NCBI RefSeq assembly: GCF_003325455.1
Contig: NZ_CP025198.1
Span: 186,001 to 250,000 of the forward strand
Source of the DNA: Acidipropionibacterium virtanenii
GTDB taxonomy: Bacteria; Actinomycetota; Actinomycetes; Propionibacteriales; Propionibacteriaceae
Length of the DNA stretch: 64,000 nucleotides
Direction of reading: 5' to 3'
Numbering within the stretch: the first letter of the stretch is position 1; every line of letters begins with the position of its first letter. This document shows positions 41,895-50,336 of this stretch, piece after piece. The translations under genes were made by a program, and so were the position numbers. Below the pieces are notes generated by a model that worked only from the letters and a program-made list of their open reading frames with translations, did not search any database and was not told the origin of the DNA.

Positions 41895-43661
41895 CTACTT
41901 GATGACGTAGACCTCGATGTTGTTCTCGGCCTTGGTGCACAGCACGTACTGCCCCGAGGTGCACTCCAGGGTGTACTCCTTCTTGGTCGCCGGGCTGTAC
42001 GCCGTCACGGAGAACCGGTCGCCGTGGTCGGCGGGTACCGCTGCTGCGACGTTCTCGGCGAAGGGGCACGAGGTGTTCTTGCCCCCCACCGCCACGGTCG
42101 GTGAGCACGCCTTGGCGCCGGCGGGCAGGGCCACGGCCGTCGTGGGTTCCGCGGTCGGTGTCGTGGGATCGCTGGACGAGGTCTCGCCCGACCCCTGGGT
42201 GCTCGCCGAGGAAGGGCCACCGCTGGCGTCATCGTCCTTGCCCCCCAGGCCGATCGGGCTGAAGACGACACCCAGCACGATGGCCACCGCCACGACCGCG
42301 AGTATCAGGGGCAGCCACCGTCGTCCACTCTTCTTCGGCGGTGCGGACTGCCCGCCACCCGCCGGTGGGGCCGCCATCATCGGCGCTGCCGGGCCCGGCT
42401 GAGGCATCTGCGGTTCCGGGTAGGCGCCGGGATAGGAGGCGCCGACCGCCGTCGGATAGGGGGACGTCCGGTAGAGGCCGGGCGGATAACCGGATCCGCC
42501 GACGGTTCCGGGGGAGGAGAAGGTGCCGCCCGACGGTGCCGAGCCGCCCTGTCCGGCGGGTGGGACGCCCTGGCCAGCCACGCCCTGACCCGACCCGTAG
42601 GGCCCGACAAGGGTGCCGGGGGACTGCTGGAAGGGTGCGGGGGACTGCGACGGAGACATCGCATCCCACCCCTGCCCCGCGATATAGGTCGCCGCCACTC
42701 CGGTACCGGCCGCAGCGGCGGCCCGGGACGCCCCGGGAGCGCCGACCGACGGGGTCAGGAGTTCGCCGGGGGCCTGCCCGTCGGCCAGCCGGCGCAGTTC
42801 GAGGGCCAGGATCTCGGCGGAGACAGGACGTCCCGCGGGGTCCTTGGCCAGGCAGCAGGAGATGATCTGCCACATCCGGTCGGAGAGTCCGTCGGGGCGG
42901 GCCGGCGCCTGAGCCATGTGGGCATGCATCACGGCCTCGCGGCTCGGGGCGGCGAAGGGGGTGCGCCCGGCGACCATCTCGTAGAGCATGACGCCGAATG
43001 AGTACAGGTCGCTGGCCGGGGTGGGAGGGCGACCCAGGATGATCTCGGGGGACACGTAGTTCGGGGTCCCCGCGAAGGCGGTGGAGGTGGATGCGGCGGA
43101 GTCCAGGATCTTCGAGACGCCGAAGTCGGTGATCTTGGGATGCCAGCCGCTGGTCGAGGCGCCGCCTCCCGGGGCCGAGATCCTGGTCGCCTCGGGATCG
43201 TCGGGGCCCGGGCCGGCCTTGGTGAGCAGCACGTTGGCGGGCTTGACGTCGCGGTGACAGATCTTCGCGGCGTGGATGGCCGCCAGTCCGTCGGCGATCT
43301 CGGCACCCAGACGCGCGGCGTAGTCCTCCTGCATCCGCTGGTTGTGCCCGGCGTGCTCCTTGAGCTCGGAGCCCAGGTCGGGGCCCTCGACGTACTCCAT
43401 GACGATTCCGAGCGTCGCCCCCTCCATGACGACGTCGCGCACCCGCACCACCGCCGGATGGGTGATCGAGGTGAGGATCTGGCTCTCGTCGAAGAAGCGG
43501 CGCCGGATGTCGGAATCGGTGGCCAGATGCGGGTGAAGCATCTTGACCGCGACGACGCCTCCCTGCTGGTCATGGGCGCGCCAGACCTGGCCCATGGCGC
43601 CGTTGCCGATCACCTCGTCGAACTCGTAGCGGCTGCCGAGTCGGTCCCCCGGTGCGGTCAT
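41895..43661 (-). CDS. Transmembrane Ser/Thr protein kinase (PknB/PknF type)
   Basis: 588 residues. The kinase domain (about 10-285) has P-loop IGNGAMGQVW, Lys in VAVKML, catalytic HRDVKPANVLL, DFGVSK, the activation segment with TAFAGTPNYVSPE, and SDLYSFGVMLYEM. An insert of about 20 residues follows VLL. A Pro/Gly-rich linker, one membrane helix (WLPLILAVVAVAIVLGVVF, about 455-475) and an exported domain of about 110 residues follow. That domain has no PASTA repeats. The double-FHA ABC transporter gene lies immediately upstream on the same strand (112-bp gap). This matches the PknF-Rv1747 pairing in mycobacteria and suggests kinase control of that transporter. Confidence 0.93.
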   Translation of the reverse strand: MTAPGDRLGSRYEFDEVIGNGAMGQVWRAHDQQGGVVAVKMLHPHLATDSDIRRRFFDESQILTSITHPAVVRVRDVVMEGATLGIVMEYVEGPDLGSELKEHAGHNQRMQEDYAARLGAEIADGLAAIHAAKICHRDVKPANVLLTKAGPGPDDPEATRISAPGGGASTSGWHPKITDFGVSKILDSAASTSTAFAGTPNYVSPEIILGRPPTPASDLYSFGVMLYEMVAGRTPFAAPSREAVMHAHMAQAPARPDGLSDRMWQIISCCLAKDPAGRPVSAEILALELRRLADGQAPGELLTPSVGAPGASRAAAAAGTGVAATYIAGQGWDAMSPSQSPAPFQQSPGTLVGPYGSGQGVAGQGVPPAGQGGSAPSGGTFSSPGTVGGSGYPPGLYRTSPYPTAVGASYPGAYPEPQMPQPGPAAPMMAAPPAGGGQSAPPKKSGRRWLPLILAVVAVAIVLGVVFSPIGLGGKDDDASGGPSSASTQGSGETSSSDPTTPTAEPTTAVALPAGAKACSPTVAVGGKNTSCPFAENVAAAVPADHGDRFSVTAYSPATKKEYTLECTSGQYVLCTKAENNIEVYVIK

Positions 43662-43772
43662 CCTCGACCTCCTTCCTCGCCGGGTCGATGGCCCCTGAAT
43701 GTCATGTCAGCCTAGAAGATCCCGGCCACAGCGCCAATTGAGAGGGTCGTCGGGATGGTCCAGGGAGGTTCC

Positions 43773-46493
43773 TCACGCGGTCGCCTTCTGACGTCGCAGC
43801 ACCAGGGCGGTCGCCACCCAGGCCACCAGGCAGATCGCGACGACGGCCCCGCAGCCGATCAGCCAGCTCTGCAGATCGTGATCCCACAGCCGGTCCTTGA
43901 CCGCTCCGGGGCCGTCCAGCCGGATCTTCTGGAGGTCGATCGTGCCGGCTGCCTGGGCGTAGCCCCAGCGCCCGGGCATGGGCAGGGCGAGGATCTCCAT
44001 GAAGGTGCGTCCCGAGACCTCGATGATTCCTCCGCACAGCACCAGCTGGGCCATCACTGCCACCACCATGGCAGGCATCACCTGTTCGCTCGTCGAGACC
44101 AGCGCCGATATCAGCAGGCCGATCACCGCCGAGGAGAAGGCGGTGCCGAAGACCGCCACACCCAGTTCCGGCCAGCCCGGCATGAGGATCCCGTCACCGG
44201 GACCGTCCTTGCCGATCATCACCACCCCCAGCAGCAGGACGGTCTGCAGCACGCTGAGCACCAGCAGCACGGTCACCTTCGACATCAGATACATCTGCTG
44301 GGACAGGCCCACGGCCCGTTCCCGCAGGAAGATCGGACGTTCGGCGATGAGTTCGCGGATGCTCGCCGAGACACCCATGAAGGAGGCGCCGATGATCAGG
44401 ATCGTCAGCAGGGTCGAGGCCTCACCGGGATGATCTCGCCCCTGGGGCCCGAATCCGGCCGAACCCGGGACCGCCAGCGCCATCAGGGCGATGAGGACCG
44501 GCATCATGAGGCTCGACAGCACGAAGTTGCGGTCGGTGAGCATGATCCGGAACTGCCGGGAGACCAGCGTCCGCCACTGCCTGGCGGCCGAACTCACCCG
44601 CACCCGGGCCTTCCCACCGCCCTGCTGCGCATTCTGCTCGGGAGGGGCGGCGTCGGCGGCCAGCGGGCTGCCGGCGAACCTCTGCTGCCACACATCCGGC
44701 TCACCGGTGACCGCCTCGAAGACGTCGGCGTAGTCGTCCATCTGGAAGTGCGCCATGAGCTCGGCGGGTGGCCCGAAGTAGGCGATCTTTCCGCCGGGGG
44801 CCAGCAGCATCACCTTGTCGCAGGCGGCCAGGTTGGCGACGCTGTGGGTGATGACGATCACCACCCGGCCGGTGTCGGCCTGGCGGCGCAGCAGCCTCAT
44901 GACCGAACGGTCGAGGTTCGGGTCCAGGCCGGAGGTGGGCTCGTCCAGGAACAGCAGACTGGGCTGGGTGAGCAGCTCCAGAGCCACCGAGACCCGCTTG
45001 CGCTGGCCCCCCGACAGCCGGGAGACGGTGGTCGAAGCATGCTCGGCCAGGCTCAGCTCGCCCATCACCCGGTCGATCTCATGATTGCGCTGATCGGCCG
45101 TGTAGTCCTTGGGCAGGCGCAGCCTCGCGGCGTAGTCGAGGGCCTGGCGGACGGTGAGGCGGCCGTGCACCAGATCGTCCTGGGGCACGACGCCGATCCG
45201 TCCGCGCAATCCGTCGTAGTTGCGGTAAAGATCCTCGCCCTCGTAGACGACGGTTCCGGCGGTGGCGGGCTGGGAGCCGGTCAGGGCCTTGAGCAGGGTG
45301 GACTTCCCGGCTCCCGAGGGACCGATCACCGCTACCAGGGAGCCTGCCGGCAGACCGAAGTTGACGTCGTCGAGGAGCTGTTTGCCGGTGGGAAGGGCGA
45401 AGGAGATGTGGTGGGCGGCCAGGGTGGTGCGCGGAGGTGCGACCAGGGACAGCTGGCCGTCGCGGCAGACCAGGGAGGTGCGGCCGACGGTGAGCCGGTC
45501 GCCGGGGCCCAGGTGACCGCGGGTGATCCGCCTGGAGTTGATCCAGGTGCCGTTGGAGCTGCGGAGATCCACGACGTCGAAGCCGTCGCCGGCGGGCCGC
45601 AGCTCGGCGTGGGCCCGGGAGACGAGCGGGTCGTCGATGCAGATCGCGGCATTGGGATCGCGGCCGACGGTCCAGGTGCCGCCGGCGGGTCGTGAAGGAG
45701 TGCCGGGGGCCTGATCGGCCATTCGGCCGGGAGGCGCGGTCGGGACGTTCGGGGCGGTCGGGACTGGGGGCGCTGATGGTCCGGTCTGGCCGGGTCCGGT
45801 GCTGTCGGCCATCCTCCGCCCGGAGGGCGGGAACGGCTGTTCTGAAGGCATCGGAGCGGTCAGGGGAGAGGACTCGGCCGGTGATGGGGCACCCCAGGCG
45901 GCGGTGCTCGGTGAGGAGCCCGGATATCCGGGGCGGGGGGTGGGGCCCGTTGGGGGAGCGGCTCCCCGCCGGGGCAAGGACGGCCCGGTGGCAGCTGATG
46001 GCCCGGCCGTTGACGGCGGCCTGCGGACCATGATCGTGCTGAAGGGGGAGGACTCGATCGGATTGTGCGAGGAGGCGGCCTCCACGGTGAGCGGATAGCC
46101 GTCGACCGCGCCGATCATGAGGGTGAACGGAGCCACCAGCACCGCACCCGGGGCCCCGGGGCCGGTATGGCCGTCCAGCCGACGCCCGTTGAGGAAGGTG
46201 CCGTTGCTGGAGCGATCCTCCACCCCCACCTGGTTGGCCCCCAGAGCGGTGAGGACGAGGTGGGCGCGTGAGACCCGGGAGTCGTCGACGGTCAGCTGGG
46301 CGAGGGGATCCCGCCCGACCGTCACCGGCGAGCCGGGGGTCAGCAGGGCGCTGCGGGGCCCGCATCTGACACTGAGGACCTGAGCTATCAGGCCTTGCTG
46401 CGCCGGGGGGAGGGAACCGATCGAGCGGGCCCCTGGGGCCCGTCCGCCGGGCATGGTCCCCGCCGAGGGGGCGTACGGCGGCGGCTGGGTCAC
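43773..46493 (-). CDS. ABC transporter with two FHA domains (Rv1747-like)
   Basis: About 906 residues from the GTG preceded by AGGAG. The first FHA domain (about 35-140) has VGRD, SRVSRAHL and SSNGTFLN. After a Ser/Pro-rich linker, the second (about 285-375) has VGRDPNAAICIDD, VSRAHAEL and SSNGTWINSRR. The ATPase (about 390-600) has Walker A GPSGAGKST, signature RLSGGQRKRVSVALELL and Walker B LLFLDEPTSGLDP. Six membrane helices of ABC-2/ABCG type end the protein. FHA domains bind phosphothreonine, so the neighbouring kinase probably docks on and phosphorylates the linker. Export of a cell-envelope lipid or glycolipid is a reasonable guess. Confidence 0.94.
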   Translation of the reverse strand: MTQPPPYAPSAGTMPGGRAPGARSIGSLPPAQQGLIAQVLSVRCGPRSALLTPGSPVTVGRDPLAQLTVDDSRVSRAHLVLTALGANQVGVEDRSSNGTFLNGRRLDGHTGPGAPGAVLVAPFTLMIGAVDGYPLTVEAASSHNPIESSPFSTIMVRRPPSTAGPSAATGPSLPRRGAAPPTGPTPRPGYPGSSPSTAAWGAPSPAESSPLTAPMPSEQPFPPSGRRMADSTGPGQTGPSAPPVPTAPNVPTAPPGRMADQAPGTPSRPAGGTWTVGRDPNAAICIDDPLVSRAHAELRPAGDGFDVVDLRSSNGTWINSRRITRGHLGPGDRLTVGRTSLVCRDGQLSLVAPPRTTLAAHHISFALPTGKQLLDDVNFGLPAGSLVAVIGPSGAGKSTLLKALTGSQPATAGTVVYEGEDLYRNYDGLRGRIGVVPQDDLVHGRLTVRQALDYAARLRLPKDYTADQRNHEIDRVMGELSLAEHASTTVSRLSGGQRKRVSVALELLTQPSLLFLDEPTSGLDPNLDRSVMRLLRRQADTGRVVIVITHSVANLAACDKVMLLAPGGKIAYFGPPAELMAHFQMDDYADVFEAVTGEPDVWQQRFAGSPLAADAAPPEQNAQQGGGKARVRVSSAARQWRTLVSRQFRIMLTDRNFVLSSLMMPVLIALMALAVPGSAGFGPQGRDHPGEASTLLTILIIGASFMGVSASIRELIAERPIFLRERAVGLSQQMYLMSKVTVLLVLSVLQTVLLLGVVMIGKDGPGDGILMPGWPELGVAVFGTAFSSAVIGLLISALVSTSEQVMPAMVVAVMAQLVLCGGIIEVSGRTFMEILALPMPGRWGYAQAAGTIDLQKIRLDGPGAVKDRLWDHDLQSWLIGCGAVVAICLVAWVATALVLRRQKATA

Positions 46494-46630
46494 GATGTCT
46501 CCTGTCAGCGGTGGCGAGGTTGGTGGCCGACCGGTCTCGGGCCGATGTCCTGGGCCACAGGCTAGACCGTCCCTATGCCACTTTCCGGCTCTGAGGGTAC
46601 CCGGGGGCACCTGGGGGGCAGTTCTTCAGG

Positions 46631-46688
46631 CCGGAAGCCTTGTAGGACGTGTGGGAAATGACGCCCCGACTTCCTACACAACTTCCGG
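46631..46688. repeat. Inverted repeat, family F, with AAATGACG loop
   Basis: CCGGAAGCCTTGTAGGA (46631-46647) pairs with TCCTACACAACTTCCGG (46672-46688) with three mismatches. An inner GGG/CCC stem closes on AAATGACG. The loop matches that of family B, but the stem is unrelated. It begins 22 bp after the nadE stop on the minus strand. The adjoining GGGGCCCGGGCCCC (46685-46698) is a further palindrome. Confidence 0.7.
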
Positions 46689-46709
46689 GGCCCGGGCCCC
46701 GGGCGCACC

Positions 46710-48842
46710 TCATTCCTCGGGGACGGTCTCCAGATCCGCCAGCCAGGCGTTCGCGACGGCGTCTGAGGGCATCCGCCAGTCCCCGCGCGGAGACAGCGAG
46801 CCTCCGGCCACCACCTTCGAGCCGTTGGGCAGGGTGGAGCGCTTGAACTGGTTGCCCACGAACCGGCGCAGGAACAGCCTTGTCCACTCCTTGATGTCAC
46901 CCAGCGAGTACTCGTTGCGGTCCTCAGGACGAAATCCCGGGGGCCAGGCCCCCGCCCCGGCGTCGGCCCAGGCGTGATGGCTCATGAACACGATCCGGCT
47001 GGGCCGAAGACCCCTGCGCAGCAGGTGGAACAGGGTGAAGTCCTGGAGCTCGTAGGGCCCGATCTTCGCCTGGGTGGACTGGATCTGCTCGCCGGGACGC
47101 GACGGCACCAGCTCCGGGGAGATCTCGGTGCCCAGCACCGACTCCAGCACGGCGTCGGTGGCCTCGTCGAACTGATTCGAGGAGATGCACCAGCGGATCA
47201 GGTGCTGGATCAGCGTCTTGGGCACCCCGGGGTTGACGTTGTAGTGGCTCATCTGATCGCCCACCCCGAAGGTGCACCAGCCCAGCGCCAGCTCCGACAG
47301 GTCGCCGGTGCCCAGCACGATGCCGCCGCGCTGGTTGGCGATGCGGAACAGGAAGTCGTAGCGCAACCCGGCCTGGACGTTCTCGAAGGTGACGTCGTAG
47401 ACCGGTTCGCCGTCCCCGGCCGGATGCCCCATGGCCTTGAGCATCTGCGTGGCGGCGGGGCGGATGTCGAGGATCTCGCAGGGCACCCCCATCGCCTCGC
47501 ACAGCGCCAGGGCGTTGCTCTTCGTGTGGTCGCTGGTGGCGAATCCGGGCATCGTGAACGCCAGGATGTCGGAGCGCGGCCGTCCGGCCTGGTCCATCGC
47601 CTTGGCGGCGACCAGCAGGGCGTGGGTGGAGTCCAGGCCCCCCGAGACCCCGATGACCACCTTCGAGCCGCCGATCGCCTCCAGGCGGCGTCGCAGCCCG
47701 TAGACCTGGATGTTGTAGGCCTCGTAGCAGTCCTGCTCCAGCAGGCCCGGATCGTTCGGCACGAAGGGGAAGCGGCTGATCGCCCGCTCCAGGCCGATGT
47801 CGGTGCGCGGCGGGGAGAGGGCGAACGCGATCCTCCGCCAGCCGTCGAGGGCCTCGTCGGGGGTGCGGGCGGCCACGGCGCGGGCGTTGTCCCTCGCGCG
47901 GAGCGCGACGCCGTTGTCGTCGAAGGATCCCTGGCGCATCCGCTCCTGGCGGATGGCGTCGAGGTCGACGTCGGCCAGGCAGTAGCCGGGCTCCGGGTCG
48001 AAGCGCGGAGTCCTCGCCAGGAGCTCCCCGCACTCGTAGATCATCGTCTGGCCGTCCCAGGACAGGTCGGTCGACGACTCTCCCGGCCCGGCGGCGGCGT
48101 AGACGTAGGCGGACAGCTGCTTGGCCGAGGCGGCGGCGCACAGCCGGCGGCGCTCCCGGGAGCGTCCCACGGTGATCGGGGATCCCGAGAGGTTGAGCTC
48201 GACGGTCGCCCCGGCCAGGGCGGCTTCGGCGCCCGGCGAGACGGGCACCCACAGGTCCTCGCAGATCTCCACGTGGAAGGTCAGCCCCGGCAGGTCGAGG
48301 GCGTCGAAGAGCAGCCGGGTGCCGAAGGGGGCGGTGGATCCGAGGCCGGCCTCGTTCGGCGTCGGGCCCGGCAGCGCGGAGGCGACGCGCGGCAGCCGGA
48401 TCGAGGAGACTCCGGGTAGGTCGGCGCCGGCCGCGAAGTGACGCTTCTCGTAGAACTCCCGGTAGTTGGGCAGATAGGACTTCGGCACGACGCCGAGCAC
48501 CCGGCCGCGATGCACCACCACGGCGCAGTTGTAGAGCCGGTTGCCGTGGCGCAGCGGGGCGCCCACGACGATCACCGGCAGCAGGTCGGACGACGCCGCC
48601 CGCAGCGTCTCCACGGCGTCCAGGACGGCGTCGAGGACGACGTCCTGGAGGAGCAGGTCGTCGATGTTGTAGCCCGACAGGCACAGTTCGGGGAAGACGG
48701 CGATCGCCACGCCGCGGCCGTCGAGCTCGCGGACGGTCTCGATGATGCCGGCGACGTTGGAGGCCGGATCGCCGATGTGGACCCGGGACGTGCAGGCGGC
48801 CACCCGGGCGAATCCCTGGTCATAGGCGGAGTGGAAGTTCAC
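46710..48842 (-). CDS. nadE: Glutamine-dependent NAD+ synthetase
   Basis: 710 residues, two-domain form. The N-terminal nitrilase-like glutaminase (about 1-300) has Glu in AVFPELCLSGY, Lys in VVPKSYLPNYREFYEKRHF and Cys in VEICEDLWVP. The C-terminal synthetase has the PP-loop GVSGGLDSTHALLVAAKA, GTGDLSELALGW and KIGPYELQDFTLFH. It makes NAD from deamido-NAD with glutamine as ammonia source. The protein starts at MNFHSAYDQGFARVAACT. It is transcribed leftwards ahead of the FHA-ABC gene, with the family F palindrome in between. Confidence 0.96.
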   Translation of the reverse strand: MNFHSAYDQGFARVAACTSRVHIGDPASNVAGIIETVRELDGRGVAIAVFPELCLSGYNIDDLLLQDVVLDAVLDAVETLRAASSDLLPVIVVGAPLRHGNRLYNCAVVVHRGRVLGVVPKSYLPNYREFYEKRHFAAGADLPGVSSIRLPRVASALPGPTPNEAGLGSTAPFGTRLLFDALDLPGLTFHVEICEDLWVPVSPGAEAALAGATVELNLSGSPITVGRSRERRRLCAAASAKQLSAYVYAAAGPGESSTDLSWDGQTMIYECGELLARTPRFDPEPGYCLADVDLDAIRQERMRQGSFDDNGVALRARDNARAVAARTPDEALDGWRRIAFALSPPRTDIGLERAISRFPFVPNDPGLLEQDCYEAYNIQVYGLRRRLEAIGGSKVVIGVSGGLDSTHALLVAAKAMDQAGRPRSDILAFTMPGFATSDHTKSNALALCEAMGVPCEILDIRPAATQMLKAMGHPAGDGEPVYDVTFENVQAGLRYDFLFRIANQRGGIVLGTGDLSELALGWCTFGVGDQMSHYNVNPGVPKTLIQHLIRWCISSNQFDEATDAVLESVLGTEISPELVPSRPGEQIQSTQAKIGPYELQDFTLFHLLRRGLRPSRIVFMSHHAWADAGAGAWPPGFRPEDRNEYSLGDIKEWTRLFLRRFVGNQFKRSTLPNGSKVVAGGSLSPRGDWRMPSDAVANAWLADLETVPEE

Positions 48843-48857
48843 GCCCCCAGTCTGGCA

Positions 48858-49286
48858 TCACGCTTCGTCCGCGAGAACCCTCACCGGAACGTCAAGGGCC
48901 TGGTAGGTCGACCTCGCCCGGGAGTCGCGCGTCACGAGGACAGCATCGTGCTCACGTGAAGCCAGGGCGACCAGCCCGTCATATGTTGCTCCCCCGGCGA
49001 CGCCTGAGGACGCGAGTTCTCGGGGCGCGTGGCGGGCGGCGGACGCAGAGAGGATCAACGGCTCTGTGAAGTTCTCCTCGATCAACGTCACCGCATCCTG
49101 CGGGGAGACGCGCGCATCCCCGGGCAAGCGGGTGAGGACCGAGTACGTCTCCGCAAGTGCGTGCCCACTCAGGGTCAAGGTTCTGCCTGAGGCCCATTCG
49201 GCGACGGCGCGGTGCTGCACGTGAGATCTTACGAGGAGGGGGATGGCGACACTGGTGTCCACAGCCAGTCGGGGCGAAGGGGTCAT
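48858..49286 (-). CDS. vapC: VapC-type PIN-domain toxin
   Basis: 142 residues. PIN ribonuclease fold with the conserved acids: Asp in AVDTSVAIPLL, Glu in HALAETYSVLTRLP, and two acidic sites in ATYDGLVALASREHDAVLVTRD. VapC toxins cut tRNA or rRNA and are held in check by VapB. Its ATG overlaps the stop of the upstream antitoxin gene (ATGA), as in standard vapBC operons. The catalytic residues are intact, so an active toxin is expected. Confidence 0.92.
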   Translation of the reverse strand: MTPSPRLAVDTSVAIPLLVRSHVQHRAVAEWASGRTLTLSGHALAETYSVLTRLPGDARVSPQDAVTLIEENFTEPLILSASAARHAPRELASSGVAGGATYDGLVALASREHDAVLVTRDSRARSTYQALDVPVRVLADEA

Positions 49287-49522
49287 CGCCGACCCGCGTC
49301 GATGAGCGCGTACATCGCCTCGTCCGTGACCTCGGTCTGGCCATGGGAGACGAGTCGGCCATTGTCCTCTCGTTCGAGCCGTGCTGTCCGACCGCCGGGG
49401 ATCAGTTGGAGGCCTGCGCCGTAAGCCGAGATGTCCACCGTCGTCCCGGGTGTCAGTCCCAGGGCGTCGCGTAAAGGCTTGGGAAGCACGACGCGTCCTC
49501 CCGAATCGATGATCGTCTCCAT
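49283..49522 (-). CDS. vapB: VapB-type AbrB/MazE-fold antitoxin
   Basis: 79 residues. The N-terminus METIIDSGGRVVLPKPLRDA, then LGLTPGTTVDI, is the swapped-hairpin AbrB DNA-binding fold with its usual GR.VLPK.LR.ALGL signature. The C-terminal tail (VTDEAMYALIDAGRR) is the probable toxin-binding segment. It is encoded directly before the PIN toxin with a 4-bp overlap and should neutralise it and autoregulate the operon. The promoter would lie in the 145-bp gap shared with the divergent mazEF pair. Confidence 0.9.
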   Translation of the reverse strand: METIIDSGGRVVLPKPLRDALGLTPGTTVDISAYGAGLQLIPGGRTARLEREDNGRLVSHGQTEVTDEAMYALIDAGRR

Positions 49523-49585
49523 GGGAAAAGAATACCAGTGAGTTCCCATTTGTCCGTGGCACCTTCGCATGTCTGGGTGAATGAC

Positions 49586-49635
49586 AAGCATTGGTGGATC
49601 GGGCGGTGAACTCACCGCCCGATCCACCAATGCTT
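49586..49635. repeat. Perfect 24-bp palindrome between two toxin-antitoxin operons (family E)
   Basis: Arms 49586-49609 and 49612-49635 (core GGTGGATCGGGCGGTGA) are perfect with a 2-bp centre; as RNA or cruciform the loop would be GAACTC. The same loop occurs in family C copy 3 (GGCGAACTCACC). It lies between divergent vapBC and mazEF, where both promoters must be. Confidence 0.9.
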
Positions 49636-49643
49636 GGGCGTCG

Positions 49644-49661
49644 ATGCTACCCAGGTAGCAT
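49644..49661. promoter_or_regulatory. Putative mazEF operator
   Basis: ATGCTACC-CA-GGTAGCAT, 8-bp perfect arms, ending 6 bp before the ATG of the antitoxin gene. Position and symmetry fit an autorepressor site for a ribbon-helix-helix antitoxin. It may also cover the ribosome-binding region (TTGGGGT). Confidence 0.6.
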
Positions 49662-49667
49662 TGGGGT

Positions 49668-49898
49668 ATGAAGCTGAGTGTGAGCCTGTCGAAGGAGCAG
49701 GTGGAGACCATCGACCGGTACATCCGCGCCACCGGGATGAGGTCGAGGTCCGCGGTGATCCAGAAGGCCATCGGCATGCTCGAGACGACCGGGCTGGGAG
49801 ACGACTACGCCGCCGCCTGGACGGAGTGGGAGGCGTCGGGAGACGCCGAGGCATGGGAGTCCGCAGCGGCCGATGGTCTCGCCGATGATCCGCGGTGA
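49668..49898 (+). CDS. mazE: Ribbon-helix-helix antitoxin of a MazEF-type pair
   Basis: 76 residues. The first half (MKLSVSLSKEQVETIDRYIR, then SRSAVIQKAIGML) is a ribbon-helix-helix DNA-binding domain. The second half is acidic and Trp/Ala-rich (AAWTEWEASGDAEAWES), typical of the disordered toxin-binding part of MazE-like antitoxins. It overlaps the toxin gene by 26 bp. It probably represses its own operon through the palindrome just upstream. Confidence 0.9.
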   Translation: MKLSVSLSKEQVETIDRYIRATGMRSRSAVIQKAIGMLETTGLGDDYAAAWTEWEASGDAEAWESAAADGLADDPR

Positions 49899-50232
49899 GA
49901 TCAGGCTGGTCGACCTGGATCCGGCACGCCCCGCGGAGGTGAACAAGCGGCGACCGGCCGTCATCGTCAGCAACGACGCGGCGAACCGGACGGCCGGACG
50001 ACTGGGGCGAGGGGTGGTGACGGTGGTACCGGTCACCAGCAACATCAACCGGATCTTCCCGTTCCAGGTGTTGCTGCCAGCCGATGGGACAGGCCTGCGG
50101 CGCGATTCCAAGGCACAGGCCGAGCAGGTCCGCTCGGTGTCGGTCGAGCGGATCGGCCCGGTGCTGGGCGTGGTTCCGGCAGACCTCATGACCAGAGTCG
50201 ATGACGCCCTGAGGCTCCACCTGGAGCTATAG
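49873..50232 (+). CDS. mazF: MazF/PemK-family mRNA-interferase toxin
   Basis: 119 residues from ATG 49873; ATG 49885 (MIRGEIRLVDL) may be the true start. The SH3-like barrel landmarks are present: RGEIRLVDLDPARPAEVNKR, RPAVIVSND, VVTVVPVTSN, then DSKAQAEQVRSVSVERIG with the catalytic-type Arg/Ser region, and a final helix. MazF toxins cut mRNA at short sequences. The gene ends 19 bp before a family C palindrome shared with the convergent kinase gene. Confidence 0.93.
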   Translation: MVSPMIRGEIRLVDLDPARPAEVNKRRPAVIVSNDAANRTAGRLGRGVVTVVPVTSNINRIFPFQVLLPADGTGLRRDSKAQAEQVRSVSVERIGPVLGVVPADLMTRVDDALRLHLEL

Positions 50233-50250
50233 GGACTCCCGGCCTCGACA

Positions 50251-50290
50251 TTGTGATTCTGTGGGGCGAACTCACCCCACAACGTCACAG
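50251..50290. repeat. Inverted repeat, family C copy 3
   Basis: TTGTGA-TTC-TGTGGGG (50251-50266), loop CGAACTCA, then CCCCACA-ACG-TCACAG (50275-50290). It has the same stem with a 3-nt internal bulge as copies 1 and 2. It sits between the convergent mazF and sugar-kinase stops, consistent with a two-way terminator. Confidence 0.85.
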
Positions 50291-50336
50291 TGTCGGTGGC
50301 ATACCGGGGCCGATGGGCGCGGCACGAAGCAGCACC

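Noticed and set aside
46710-48842. Stand-alone nitrilase/amidohydrolase
   Set aside because: The nitrilase-like half is fused to an intact NAD synthetase with SGGLDST, so it is the glutaminase domain of NadE.
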